64,000 bases of DNA, from contig JAZKHT010000005.1 of the NCBI GenBank assembly GCA_040385245.1, forward strand, positions 30,562-94,561, in the 5' to 3' direction. The DNA comes from JAZKHT01 sp040385245. Its GTDB lineage: Bacteria > Pseudomonadota > Alphaproteobacteria > Rhodobacterales > Rhodobacteraceae. A program made the position numbers and the translations under genes. The notes below the pieces were generated by a model that did no database searches, was not told the DNA's origin, and was given only the letters and a program-made list of their open reading frames with translations. Of this stretch, positions 52,261 to 61,636 are shown in pieces (within the stretch, counting starts at the first letter, position 1; the number at the start of each line of letters is the position of its first letter).

Positions 52261-53188
52261 AGCTGCCCGAGGTCCATGCGTCCGCCGAGATGCCTGCAAG
52301 ATCTCCGGACGGGTAGACCTCTTCGACCTTCAGCGTCTTCATGAAGCTCTCCGCCTGCGCGTTGTGATAGGGGTTCCCGACGCCGCTCATGGACCCTTTT
52401 AGCCCCGCAGCCTCGAGAGCGTCGCGGTAGGTTTGGGAGGCGTATTGGCAACCGCGGTCGGTATGATGGATGCAGCCCACGGGCGGAGCCCTGTTCGCCA
52501 CCGCCGCGCGCAAGGCCGCGAGCGCCAGAGGCGTGTCGAGACGCTGTGACAGGGCATATCCGACAACCTTGCGGCTGCAGGCATCCAGAATGGCCGCGAG
52601 GAAGCAGAAGCCAGTCGACACCCGGATCTAGGTGAAGTCGGCGACCCATACCCTGTCCGGCTGGTCGGGGATGGTATTGCGGTAGAGGTTCGGGAAGATC
52701 GGCGAGTCGTGCTGGCTGTCGGTTGTCCGCACAAAGCGCCTGCGGGGCTTTATGCCAAGTCCGGCAAGCCGCATGACGCGTGCTACCCTCTTGTGATTGA
52801 TGATCAATCCGTGATGCCGGAGTTCGTGTGTCACGCGCCGGTAGCCGTAACAGGGCAGGTCATCCTGGATGTCTTCGATGATCGACGTCAGTTCGGCATC
52901 CGACAGCCCTTCGGGTTTGGCGGCCGCGCGATAGTAATAGGTGCTGCGTGGCAGGCTCATGGCTTTGCACCCCCGCCGGATGGAGCAGGCGCGGGGCCGC
53001 TGACCACGAAGGACGTCCCGCTGGCGTTGGCGGTCGGCATTCGCGGTGTTTTTTTGACAAGATCCAGCTCCATAGTCAGCTGACCGACCTTGCGCTCCAG
53101 CGCGGCGATGCGGGCTTCGTATTCGGCGACGACGCTGGCTTCGGCCTCTTCGCCCGTCAACTCGCCACGGTCGAACTGGGTCAGCCAA
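52259..53188 (-). pseudogene. IS3 transposase OrfB with nonsense codon and lost 3' end
   Basis: The DDE integrase domain is recognisable: VWVADFT (first Asp), HHTDRGCQYAS (second Asp) and NAQAESFMKTL (Glu). In frame after VWVADFT comes TAG where the family has Tyr (at 52628-52630), then IRVSTGFCFLAAILDACSRK resumes. The normal ending, about 40 residues, is absent and replaced by unrelated sequence after KVEEVYPSGDLAG. The element is therefore inactive by two independent defects. Confidence 0.85.
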
Positions 53189-53322
53189 AGCTGGATGAGG
53201 TTGGCCGATATATTGTAGCTGCGCTGCACATCGCGCCGCCCGATGACGCCAGACCTGATGTCCTGGCAGAGCTGCAATTTGAACGGCGTCGAATGTCGAC
53301 GGTAGGGACCTCGGGACGTCAT
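52957..53322 (-). CDS. IS3 transposase OrfA
   Basis: This 121-aa protein (from the second ATG, MTSRGPYRRHS) has the IS3 OrfA layout: an N-terminal helix-turn-helix (GVIGRRDVQRSYNISANLIQ) and a leucine-zipper-like coiled coil (EARIAALERKVGQLTMELDL). It ends past the A7 slippery run used to make the OrfAB fusion. The gene itself is intact, but the OrfB part is not. Confidence 0.85.
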   Translation of the reverse strand: MTSRGPYRRHSTPFKLQLCQDIRSGVIGRRDVQRSYNISANLIQLWLTQFDRGELTGEEAEASVVAEYEARIAALERKVGQLTMELDLVKKTPRMPTANASGTSFVVSGPAPAPSGGGAKP

Positions 53323-53423
53323 GGTGCTTTCTCCATGCAAGGCCCGTGCAGCGTATCAGATCTTCAGCCCCCCGTGGCCCAGTCCAAGGGGTTCACTCCA
53401 ATAGGGGGTCAGTTTTGCGTGCC

Positions 53424-53905
53424 GATTGACAGCCCTGTCGCTGGCTTTGCTCTCGGGACTGCCGACAGATGGCACCTTCCTTGGCAACGTCCTTCCGATC
53501 TCGCTTCTGGCGGCCGTCGGGATGTCGCTGGCCTATATCCCAGTGACGATGACCGGGATGGGCGGCGCCGCTCCTCAGGACATGGGACTGGCCTCGGGCC
53601 TGATCAACACCACCTATCAGGTTGGCTCGGCGCTTGGGCTTGCGGGCATGGTGTCGCTGGCGGCCTGGATGGGCGGCGATGCTGACGCCTTGCTTTCCGA
53701 CTATCAGATGGCCTTCCTTGGCGCGGCCGTGGTTGCGGGCATTGCAGCAGTGGCTGCTCTCGCCTTGGTTCGCGGCCAAGCCGCGGCGTCCGACGTGCCC
53801 GTGGGCGGAGCGATCCCTGCCCTCGCCCAGCTGGGGCAGGCGACCATCTTCCCGCTTTACTTGCCGGCTTCTCCGAATGATCCTGTGTTCAGTTTGGACA
53901 AATAA
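53424..53905 (+). pseudogene. 3' fragment of a second MFS transporter gene
   Basis: The frame encodes about 160 C-terminal residues, with AVGMSLAYIP, TGMGGAAPQD, GLASGLINTTYQVGSA and a final VRGQAAASDVPVG that align closely with the end of the MFS protein at 41828-43240. The 5' two thirds are missing, ending at the IS3 scar. The last 40 residues extend beyond the other copy. It is a decayed duplicate whose front was lost by IS-related rearrangement. Confidence 0.85.
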
Positions 53906-53917
53906 CACTGCTTTGCC

Positions 53918-54805
53918 ATGGACAAGCTATCCACCATGCAAGCCTTTTGCCGGATAGTCGATCGCGGCAACTTTGCCCGGGCGGCAGAGGATCTTGGCGT
54001 ATCACCAGCCCTTCTCAGTCGCGAGGTCCGCCTTCTGGAAGACAGCCTCGGGACTACGTTGATCACCCGCACCACCCGAAGGATGTCGCTGACGGACGCA
54101 GGCCGCCTCTACTACCAGGAGGCTTTGGGTATCCTTGATGCCGTGAACCGGGTCGAGGATCACATCCGCGACGGTGCCGGTGCCATGCGCGGCCATCTTA
54201 AGATCAATGCCTCCAGCTCCTTCGGCCAGCTGGTCATCGCGCCTTTCCTTCCCGCCTTCGCCAAGGCCTTTCCCGAGCTTCGCATAACCCTTTCACTGGA
54301 CGACAGGGTCATCGACATGGTCGAGGGCGGCTTCGACGTCTCGATCCGCATCCGGTCGGCAATGCGGGATTCCACGTTGATCGCCCGCAAGGTCGGCAGC
54401 GTCCGGCAAGGCATCTTTGCCGCCCCAGACTACATCGAAGCAACCGGCTTGCCGTTAAGGCCCGAGGATATCCCGCGTCACAAGGTCCTTGGCTTCATGT
54501 TGTCTGACCATCTCACGATCTGGGAGATGGTTGGCCCTGACGGCCCCTGCACACTTGCAGTCGACCCGGCGGTCAGGGTCGGCAGCAGCATCGTCCTTCG
54601 TGACCTTCTGGTTGCCGGGGCCGGGATCGGCACGTTGCCAAGCTTTGTCTCGGATGGCCCCGTCGCGAGGGGAGAGCTTGTGCGCCTTCTGCCTGATTAC
54701 AGCTTTACGCCGCGCGACATCTGCGCTGTCACCGCTGCAAGGCTGGGCATGGATGCGCGTGTTTCGGTCTTTCTCGACCATCTGAAAGCCGCGCTGACGG
54801 CCTGA
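53918..54805 (+). CDS. LysR family transcriptional regulator
   Basis: This 295-aa regulator has the N-terminal winged helix-turn-helix (NFARAAEDLGVSPALLSREV, about residues 18-37) and a periplasmic-binding-protein-like effector domain. LysR regulators of this length commonly control an adjacent gene in response to a small molecule. It is read in the same direction as the wrbA gene that follows (106 bases), so wrbA or the EamA transporter may be targets. It begins 12 bases after the MFS fragment's stop. Confidence 0.9.
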   Translation: MDKLSTMQAFCRIVDRGNFARAAEDLGVSPALLSREVRLLEDSLGTTLITRTTRRMSLTDAGRLYYQEALGILDAVNRVEDHIRDGAGAMRGHLKINASSSFGQLVIAPFLPAFAKAFPELRITLSLDDRVIDMVEGGFDVSIRIRSAMRDSTLIARKVGSVRQGIFAAPDYIEATGLPLRPEDIPRHKVLGFMLSDHLTIWEMVGPDGPCTLAVDPAVRVGSSIVLRDLLVAGAGIGTLPSFVSDGPVARGELVRLLPDYSFTPRDICAVTAARLGMDARVSVFLDHLKAALTA

Positions 54806-54911
54806 CATTCTTCAGCCTGCGTAAAGTCTGATTTGCGTCCGGCCCGGTTACTGAAACCACCTTAATCCCTGATCTTCACGGCACCGAAACCCGCAGCCAC
54901 ATGAGGATCAA

Positions 54912-55535
54912 ATGACCCGCATACTCGTGCTCTACTATTCCAGTTACGGCCATGTCCGCACGCTTGCCTCGGCCGTCGCCGAAGGTGCCCGCAGCGTGCC
55001 GGGGGCAACCGTCGAAGTCCGCCGCGTTCCCGAGACCGTCCCCGAGAATGTCCGCATAAGCGCAGGCTTCGTTGAGGATGACACATTGACCACCGCTCCG
55101 GCCGATCTGGCCGACTACGACGGCATCCTTTTCGGCACGCCGACACGCTTTGGCCTGATGGCAGGTCAGATGAAGCAGTTCTTGGACCAGGCGGGCGGCC
55201 TTTGGGCCCGCAACGCGCTGGTGGGCAAGGTCGCCGGGGTCTTTGTTTCGACCGGCTCTCAGCATGGCGGGCATGAAGCGACCATGCTTTCGACCCAGAT
55301 CGCGCTGCAGCACTTCGGGATGCTGATCGCCGGGCTGCCCTACAGTTTCGCCGGCCAGACTTCGGGCGAGCACATCATCGGCGGTGCACCCTATGGCGCC
55401 GGAATGATCGCAGGGGCCGACGGAGACTTTACCCCGAATCCGACCGAACTTGCCGGGGCGCGCTTTCTGGGCGCACGCGTGGCCAGCACTGCAGCGCAGC
55501 TTGCAGCCGGTGTGGCGCGCCTTAAGGCGGCCTGA
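54912..55535 (+). CDS. wrbA: NAD(P)H:quinone oxidoreductase, WrbA family
   Basis: This 207-aa flavodoxin-fold enzyme reduces quinones to hydroquinols by two electrons, limiting redox cycling. The FMN phosphate loop is YYSSYGHVRTLA (about residues 8-19); the second FMN loop GTPTRFGLMAGQMKQFLDQ and the third STGSQHGGHEAT are intact and characteristic of WrbA. It follows a LysR gene and precedes a DUF1127-like gene. It probably serves stress defence for the accessory block. Confidence 0.93.
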   Translation: MTRILVLYYSSYGHVRTLASAVAEGARSVPGATVEVRRVPETVPENVRISAGFVEDDTLTTAPADLADYDGILFGTPTRFGLMAGQMKQFLDQAGGLWARNALVGKVAGVFVSTGSQHGGHEATMLSTQIALQHFGMLIAGLPYSFAGQTSGEHIIGGAPYGAGMIAGADGDFTPNPTELAGARFLGARVASTAAQLAAGVARLKAA

Positions 55536-55554
55536 CGCGAAAAGGGTTGATACC

Positions 55555-55707
55555 ATGCTGACGTCACTTCTGTGCACCTGGCGCACCAATTGCCACAAGG
55601 CCGAGATGACCGTCTTGGCAAGGCGGCTCGGCCCCCATCTTGCCCGGGACATCGGGATTGAGCTGGCAGAGACACCACGGTTTGTTCAGTTCCCCCATCC
55701 GTTCTGA
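55555..55707 (+). CDS. DUF1127-like small protein
   Basis: This 50-aa frame (MLTSLLCTWRTNC at its start) encodes a basic protein whose centre RLGPHLARDIGIEL matches the 39-aa protein at 43326-43445. The LARDIGI pattern is typical of DUF1127, small arginine-rich proteins that in Agrobacterium and Rhodobacter influence RNA turnover or metabolism. It lies 19 bases after wrbA and 15 before the EamA gene, an operon-like spacing. Confidence 0.65.
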   Translation: MLTSLLCTWRTNCHKAEMTVLARRLGPHLARDIGIELAETPRFVQFPHPF

Positions 55708-55722
55708 GCCGGAGCCGAAGAC

Positions 55723-56619
55723 ATGTCTCGCACAATCGACATCGCCATGACCGCGCTTGCCCCGGTTGTCTGGGGCAGCACCTACCTCGTCACGACCGAA
55801 GCCCTGCCACAGGGCTATCCGCTGACCGTCGCCGCCCTTCGTGCGCTTCCGGCGGGGCTTCTGTTGCTGGCAATCACCTGGTCACTGCCACCCCGCGCCT
55901 GGTTCGGCCGCTTGTTCGTTCTGGGGGCGCTGAACTTCGCCATCTTCTGGGCGCTCCTGTTCGTGGCGGCCTACCGACTTCCGGGTGGGGCCGCTGCCAC
56001 CCTGGGGGCTTTGCAGGCTCTGATGGTAATCGGTTTTGCCCGCTGGTTCCTTGGGACGCCGATCCAAGGCGTTTCGGTGCTTGCGGCGACCTCTGGCGTG
56101 GCCGGCGTGGCTTTGCTCCTGTCAGGGTCCGACAGTAGTTACGACCTGATTGGCATCCTGGCAGCCATTGGCGGCACGCTTTCAATGGCTGCCGGCACCG
56201 TCCTCAGCCGCAAATGGCAACCGAACGTGCCGGTGCTGACCTTCACCGCCTGGCAATTGACCGCAGGCGGGCTGATCCTCTTGCCCGTCGCAATCATCGC
56301 CGAACCGCCCTTGCCGCCCCTCACCGGAACCAATCTGCTCGGCCTTGCCTGGCTTGGTCTGATCGGAGCCTCCGCGACTTACTGGTTCTGGCTGCGCGGA
56401 ATAGCGCGCCTTGGTCCAGGTCCGGTTGCGGTTCTGGGGATGCTGAGCCCGGTCACCGCCGTGCTACTTGGGTGGCTTTGGCTTGAACAAGCCCTGACCG
56501 CACTCCAACTTCTCGGCGCCTTAATTGTTGTTGGCGCAGTCTGGGCGGGCCAGGCCTCTGCTCGCCCGACCCGCCTAACTGCGCCCCAGCAGGATGCGTT
56601 CCCAGAGACCTCGTCTTAG
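55723..56619 (+). CDS. EamA/DMT family transporter
   Basis: This 298-aa protein has ten predicted membrane helices in two repeated EamA halves, beginning IAMTALAPVVWGSTYLVTTE, the signature of the drug/metabolite transporter family (RhaT/YedA type). The second half begins near TFTAWQLTAGGLILLP. It probably exports amino acids or a metabolite. It closes the LysR-wrbA-DUF1127-EamA group. The substrate is unknown. Confidence 0.87.
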   Translation: MSRTIDIAMTALAPVVWGSTYLVTTEALPQGYPLTVAALRALPAGLLLLAITWSLPPRAWFGRLFVLGALNFAIFWALLFVAAYRLPGGAAATLGALQALMVIGFARWFLGTPIQGVSVLAATSGVAGVALLLSGSDSSYDLIGILAAIGGTLSMAAGTVLSRKWQPNVPVLTFTAWQLTAGGLILLPVAIIAEPPLPPLTGTNLLGLAWLGLIGASATYWFWLRGIARLGPGPVAVLGMLSPVTAVLLGWLWLEQALTALQLLGALIVVGAVWAGQASARPTRLTAPQQDAFPETSS

Positions 56620-56783
56620 AAGCAAGGAAACTGGAAGCTCGAATGAACAGTGTCCGCAGCATCGACATTGAGTCCGAATGGCTGCTTCCCGCCCCCTGCA
56701 GCTATGCCGGATGAAAATGTGATATGCGATGATTGCCGGATAGACCGGAGCCAGGGTGGGACTGGGGGACAGGAGGAAAACCT

Positions 56784-57416
56784 ATGCCTTCCTAAACACT
56801 ACCGATCGCGATCCCGCGACGCCCTGCGTGGAACAAAGGTCGGATCGTCGGACAGAAACGTCCCTTGGCACCCAAGGATGTCTGGTCGATCAGGGTCCGG
56901 CTTGAGATGGCCGACAATAAGCGCGATCTAGCCCTGTTCAACACAGCAATCGACAGCAAGCTTCGGGGCTGTGATCTCGTCGGCCTGAAAGTACGCGATG
57001 TCTTCGCAGCAGGCCAAGTGAAGGATCGCGCTTCTGTGACCCAGAGCAAGACCGGCAAACCGGTTCGCTTCGAGATCACCGACACGACCCGTCAATCCGT
57101 GGATAGATGGATCGCCGATCCAGAAATGACAGGTTCAGAATTTCTTTGGCCGAGCCGGTTGCATTCGAGTCCCCACCTTTCAACCAGGCAATATGCTCGG
57201 ATCATGCGGGAATGGGTGACCTCAATTGGCCTTGAGCCAAGTGCCTCTGGCACCCATTCGATGCGGAGAACCAAGGTAGCAGAGATATACAAGAAGACGG
57301 GAAATCTAAGGGCAGTTCAGCTGCTCTTAGGTCATACAAAAATGGACAGCACCGTCAGATACTTAGGTGTCGACCTTGACGATGCCCTGTCGCTGTCGGA
57401 AGGCATTGATCTCTGA
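56784..57416 (+). pseudogene. Second tyrosine recombinase with a stop at codon 4
   Basis: The protein is a short, catalytic-domain-only integrase: FNTAIDSKLRGCDLVGLK contains the first Arg, then GTHSMRRTKVAE, and LLGHTKMDSTVRYLGVD with His and Tyr. AGGAGG sits correctly before ATG at 56784, but the frame runs Met-Pro-Ser then TAA (56793-56795) and only afterwards TLPIAIPRRPAWNKGRIVGQ, which is the family's normal N-terminus. An alternative start inside the frame (TTG at 56865, 183 aa) could give a shortened product. Sequencing error is possible but a nonsense mutation is simplest. Confidence 0.7.
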
Positions 57417-57677
57417 CAAATCCCCGCCCGGCGTGAAATGCATCGGGCGGCCCACTGCAGTTGTTTCGGCTCCCGACAGCAGGATGTTATGCTTCCCGGG
57501 ACAAGTTGTCCCTGCGCGCCGCAGCATTTTCAGAGGGCCAATGTCTGCTATGCGGACCAAAAAAGACATTTGCAAGCGCAGCGCGGCTTGCCCCTTCTTG
57601 CCGATCAGCCTGACGCCTATGCACGGGAACCTGGACCTGCAAAACAGTTAGCGTGCCCTGGGAACGGCAGCCGTTCC

Positions 57678-58538
57678 TCAACGTTTCCAAATAGGTGGCA
57701 AGAGGTGCCCTCGGCGGATCGCGATAATGAGCAAGATCACACCTGTCGTGGTGCAGAAGATCAGCGCAAAGATCGACTGTTCCATCCCGAATGCTCCCCC
57801 AGTCAGCAGGGTCGGCCCGTCGATCGTGGCCTTGAGCAGACCCGGTTCGGCAGGTCCACCAGAGACAACGCCAGAATAGATACCCTCCTGGACAAAGTTC
57901 CAGCCCATGTGAAAGCCCGTACAGAGCCAGAGGCGGCGGGTGACCATATAGGCGGCCGACAGCAGCAGCCCGGCCTCGATGCTGATGTAGATCGCTCCGG
58001 TCATCGTGGCTGCAGGGTTCAACAGATGCAGGAAGCCGAATACGAAGGAAGAGGCTAAGATCCCGGCCCAGCTGCCAAAGAGGGACTCGACCGACTGGTG
58101 CAGCACGCCGCGAAAGATCAGTTCTTCGAAAACGCCCGACTTGATCGCCAGCGCCACTGCGGGAAGAACGAACGCCACAGGGTTGAGCCCCTCGACCTTG
58201 TAGTATCCAAGTAGCATCAGGGCCACCGCGCAGGCCGTGTAGAGCCCAACACCGATCAGAGCGCCAATGGCCCATTCGCGGCCGATGCCCGCCGTCGAAA
58301 GCTCGGTCACGTCGCGGCGTTCGATGAATCTTCCATAGGCAAAGTAGAGCATGATCGCAGCCAGAGCGAGGCCGAGCTGGACCGCGATGCTTACGAAGGG
58401 CCGGTCATCAAACTGAGCAAGGCGCCCTTCGGCCCAGATCATGAATTGCAGCAACGCTCCGCCCAGAACGATCAGGCGGATCAGCGGATGAACGACGCGC
58501 AGCCACATGGGCTGATCAGGGGCAGATGTGACACTCAT
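57678..58538 (-). CDS. CPBP family intramembrane glutamic protease (CAAX-like)
   Basis: This 286-aa membrane protein has about eight helices and the three motifs of type II CAAX/bacteriocin-processing (Abi/CPBP) proteases: EELIFRG (the catalytic Glu pair with Arg), FGFLHL (His) and HMGWN (second His). Family members process prenylated or signal peptides or confer immunity to bacteriocins. No toxin gene is visible close by. The ATG at 58538 follows AAGGAACGGGG; the upstream frame is not conserved. It is separated by a large gap from the helicase gene. Confidence 0.83.
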   Translation of the reverse strand: MSVTSAPDQPMWLRVVHPLIRLIVLGGALLQFMIWAEGRLAQFDDRPFVSIAVQLGLALAAIMLYFAYGRFIERRDVTELSTAGIGREWAIGALIGVGLYTACAVALMLLGYYKVEGLNPVAFVLPAVALAIKSGVFEELIFRGVLHQSVESLFGSWAGILASSFVFGFLHLLNPAATMTGAIYISIEAGLLLSAAYMVTRRLWLCTGFHMGWNFVQEGIYSGVVSGGPAEPGLLKATIDGPTLLTGGAFGMEQSIFALIFCTTTGVILLIIAIRRGHLLPPIWKR

Positions 58539-59171
58539 TCTGTCCCCGTTCCTTCTACTACTTTTTTGGGCGTCTGCGAAACTTATCGCTTTCCCCTGTC
58601 CCATCCAAGCCCGACTCGCGGCCACCAAACCACCGCTCAAGGTCACTACTTGCAACTTGACGACTGTCCCTGTCGTCAAGAATGTCTGGATGATGCCACT
58701 TACCTTCTTGGACCACGCTGCCATTCGTCATTGGCGCCACTCGATCACAAAAGTAGAAGGCCCGTAAAGACGAGGCTATCCGATTTGCGAAATCTTGGAC
58801 GGTGACCTTGCAACGAAATGCCGGCCAAGATTGGGATCTTGACGCGCGACGTCCGCAAAGAGCTCGAAGCGGTCATGCGGCAGCGCAGCATAGGTTCATT
58901 TAGGCCCGGGAAGAGCTAGGTCGACGTGTTCGGCCCATAGCTGCCGGTGGTGCTGTCAGACGAATGCGAACCAGTAGTCTCCGTTGCCCCTACCCCAGCT
59001 TGGTCTTAGGCCGCGAAAAGGGCGCGCCACTCTGCGAGAGCGGCGGCGCGGGTCGTCTTGTACGCCAGTAGCGAAGGTGGTCTGGAATACGTGAGGTCAT
59101 TCAGCAAATGCCTCGTCAACTTCCGGAAGATTGACCTGCGCAAAAGTTGAATCGCAAGCCAATTGTTGGAC
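58539..59171. other. Noncoding stretch of about 630 bases
   Basis: No gene with a good ribosome-binding site. A 33-codon plus-strand frame near 58818 (MPAKIGILTRDVRKELEAVM at its start) and a minus-strand fragment ending LAEWRALFAA near 58998 resemble broken pieces, without any family match I can name. Confidence 0.35.
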
Positions 59172-61130
59172 TTACGATTCTTGCAAGGGTTGAAGGCCAC
59201 AGGCCAGAAGATAGGCAAAAGTGTCATCATAGTAGGCTGGCGGGCGGGTGGGATCGTTTGGATTGCCTCTCGGAACAAAAATCACTAGGCCCTGTCGCGC
59301 CCGCGTCAGCAGGACTCGGTAGGCATTGATCAGATAAGACTGGCGCGTCTCGGCGTTTACCTTCTGCCAGCTCGTTCCCCGGAACGAGTGATGGGTCCAT
59401 TGGGACCCATCGTGGCGCAAGTCAGCATCCCAACAGGTACATGTCCAGTCGAGTTCAAGTCCCTGTACGTCGAACTCGGTCGCCACCTCTTCCAAATAGT
59501 AGGACGATCGCACGTCGGTGTGGTCGTTCAAGAACCAAGTGGGTGGATCGACGGCTGCCTTGACGTAGATGCCCTCGGCACGCAAGCGATGTGCTCCGGA
59601 CGAAGCAAGTAGACCAAAACGTTCCCTTCCACGCGCTTTGGTTCGAAGCCATTGCCTCGCCTCGGAAAGATCGCGTGTGACGTGAATTGGGTATCGCTCG
59701 GAGACACTGGTGAACATTTCTCGCGCCGTCGACGCATTCCCCTCCAAAATTGCTGCCACAAGTTCTGAGACTGTTTCGGACCGGAAGGAGCGCATCGAGG
59801 TTGCGAGGTGGAGCTCGGGGACCTGCCGAACTTCAGGACGTCCCAGCAGGTCAAGAGCGCGAGGCTCGACTGAGTAGCTACGATCCTGCAGCGTTGCTGA
59901 TGCGTAGATGTCCCGGGCCGGAAAGTGCGCACATAAGGCCTCCAGCCACTCCAGGATTCCCGCTTCGCCGGTGTTAATCTCCTGTCCGCCCCCGATCAAA
60001 CAGACGATAACGCACCAGGTCTGGACTCGGTCCATGACACTTATGAGGAACTCCGGTTCCGACTGGGAGAAGCCAGCGAGCCCCCGTTTTTGCTGCATGA
60101 ATTTTGAGGCTTGTTCGCGCGTCCATGCGCGCTGCGCTTCATCAAAAACAACGACCCTCTCGATCGGCACCTGAACTGGGTCCAAGTATGCGTCTCGGAA
60201 ATGGTGGATGTTCTGGACGAAGGAACGGACGCGCCGCGACGCCTCAGATTTGGAAATCCCTTCACGGTCGGCTTGATCGCGCGCAAGAGCCTCGCGCAAA
60301 ACGTCGACGAGTGGCCCGTTGCCAGACAAGAACACCGCATGTTCATCCTCATGACCAGCCTGGCGTTTTGCCGCAATGTTAAGCCCGGCAAGGGTCTTTC
60401 CCGCCCCGGGTACCCCGGTTACGAAGCAGATCGATTTTCGGCCGAGCGCCTTGGATCTTTCAATGACTGCGGCAATACGGTCAGAAGTGGCCGCCAGATT
60501 GATTGCGCCGGCATCAGACCGCGAGATCTCTCTCACATCGTGCCGACTGTAGAGCACCTGCGCTGCCTCTACGATGGTAGGCGTTGGCGCATAGCCGCTC
60601 GCATCCCAGGAAGCTGCATCGGAGTCTGAGTGTGGCAGTAGCGAGAGAGCGTTGTCGATTGCACTCCTAAGTCCCGACTCTCCGACACAGATGGGCGCTG
60701 CCACCAAATCGGCAGCCATTTCGATCTGTTCACCCCCGCTAAACGCTCTGGTCGAAACCAAGATAGGAACGATCGGCCGATCGTGACTGCCCCTATGGAA
60801 GTTCTTCAGATCGAGTGCGTAGTCGTGCACCTGATCGATCGCTGCTCGGTCGAATGTGCGCGCATGTACCTTGAATTCAACGACAAAAATCAAACCGGAG
60901 CTGAAAATCAGCACATCGGCGCGCTTGCCCATTCGTGGGATGGCATACTCCAGGAAGACATTACCGGAGAGGCCCAAGAGTTCTGTCTTAAGGATCCTGA
61001 TTTCCTCGAGCCAGGCGCCGCGCTGCTCATGTTCCAGCGCATGGTGGTGGCGCGACGCAAGGACTCCGAGCAGTTCGTCATCGGATTTCGCGCCAAACTC
61101 TGAAATCGGCAAATGTAGGTAGCTGGGCAC
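59172..61130 (-). CDS. PD-(D/E)xK nuclease fused to DUF2075-type helicase
   Basis: This 652-aa protein joins an N-terminal nuclease-like domain to a superfamily 1 NTPase/helicase. In the first part ADVLIF (D72) and VVEFKVH (E85, K87) form the PD-(D/E)xK pattern. The helicase part has Walker A GVPGAGKT (239-246), Walker B VVVFDEAQR (326-334), a sensor ASATLQDRS, motif V-like EFDVQGLE (552-559) and motif VI YRVLLTRAR (604-612), all complete, matching DUF2075. The reading begins with GTG, with GGAGAG three bases upstream, and no other start in reach. DUF2075 helicases occur in defence loci. It is divergent from the membrane nuclease-like gene. Confidence 0.85.
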   Translation of the reverse strand: MPSYLHLPISEFGAKSDDELLGVLASRHHHALEHEQRGAWLEEIRILKTELLGLSGNVFLEYAIPRMGKRADVLIFSSGLIFVVEFKVHARTFDRAAIDQVHDYALDLKNFHRGSHDRPIVPILVSTRAFSGGEQIEMAADLVAAPICVGESGLRSAIDNALSLLPHSDSDAASWDASGYAPTPTIVEAAQVLYSRHDVREISRSDAGAINLAATSDRIAAVIERSKALGRKSICFVTGVPGAGKTLAGLNIAAKRQAGHEDEHAVFLSGNGPLVDVLREALARDQADREGISKSEASRRVRSFVQNIHHFRDAYLDPVQVPIERVVVFDEAQRAWTREQASKFMQQKRGLAGFSQSEPEFLISVMDRVQTWCVIVCLIGGGQEINTGEAGILEWLEALCAHFPARDIYASATLQDRSYSVEPRALDLLGRPEVRQVPELHLATSMRSFRSETVSELVAAILEGNASTAREMFTSVSERYPIHVTRDLSEARQWLRTKARGRERFGLLASSGAHRLRAEGIYVKAAVDPPTWFLNDHTDVRSSYYLEEVATEFDVQGLELDWTCTCWDADLRHDGSQWTHHSFRGTSWQKVNAETRQSYLINAYRVLLTRARQGLVIFVPRGNPNDPTRPPAYYDDTFAYLLACGLQPLQES

Positions 61131-61636
61131 ACGCTCTCCATTTACTTGGACCGATGCCCGACGTCAGAGCAGTTCTTTGTGGCGGCAGTTTGCCCAAGAG
61201 CTTGAGCATAGGCAACGCGTTACGAGGAAAGATGGCGTCCAATGAAGGCTGAATCCAACGTCTGCTTACTCGCTCTAGCAGTAGGATGGACTGCATTGTG
61301 GCAATGAACCTAATAGTGGCGCCGGCTTGGTAGGAGGAAGCGATCGATGAGAAGCTTCATGTCTCCTCAGCCCCGATTAGATGAATAAGTAAGTGTTTTC
61401 AGATATTTCTACAGCGACGTGGGGTCGATCAACCCGACAATCGAGCGATCGCAAGCCTATCAGAAAGGTTCATTGATGGTACCTATGGCAAGTGTGCCAT
61501 CCTGCCTCGGCCATAATTTGGCTTGCTACGGTAGCCTATAGTCCCACCTTGGGATGGGCGATCACAGCCGCGCCAGAGTTGGTTCTACTGCCTGCATGTT
61601 CCGCTGAATGCTGAAACTGGGCCGTCTGGAGAATTT
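61131..61636. other. Divergent regulatory region between the two large genes
   Basis: About 506 bases shared by the starts of the helicase gene (leftward) and the 765-aa gene (rightward). No coding frame is supported. The 765-aa gene has GGAG just upstream of its ATG. I could not find a convincing palindrome or promoter pair, but this is where joint control would act. Confidence 0.4.

Larger units (their letters stand above)
52259..53322 (-). mobile_element. IS3-family insertion sequence, decayed
   Basis: An IS3-type pair of overlapping frames on the minus strand. OrfA spans 52957-53322 and OrfB runs from the overlap down to 52259. A run of seven T (A7 on the coding strand, 53049-53055) marks the expected -1 frameshift site. 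OrfB is broken by a nonsense codon and its C-terminus is missing, and the left end joins a recombinase remnant while the right end joins a truncated MFS gene. Outer terminal repeats were not identified with confidence. Confidence 0.85.

Noticed and set aside
58818..58920. Plus-strand 33-codon frame MPAKIGILTRDV
   Set aside because: Too short, without a ribosome-binding site or second copy to support it.
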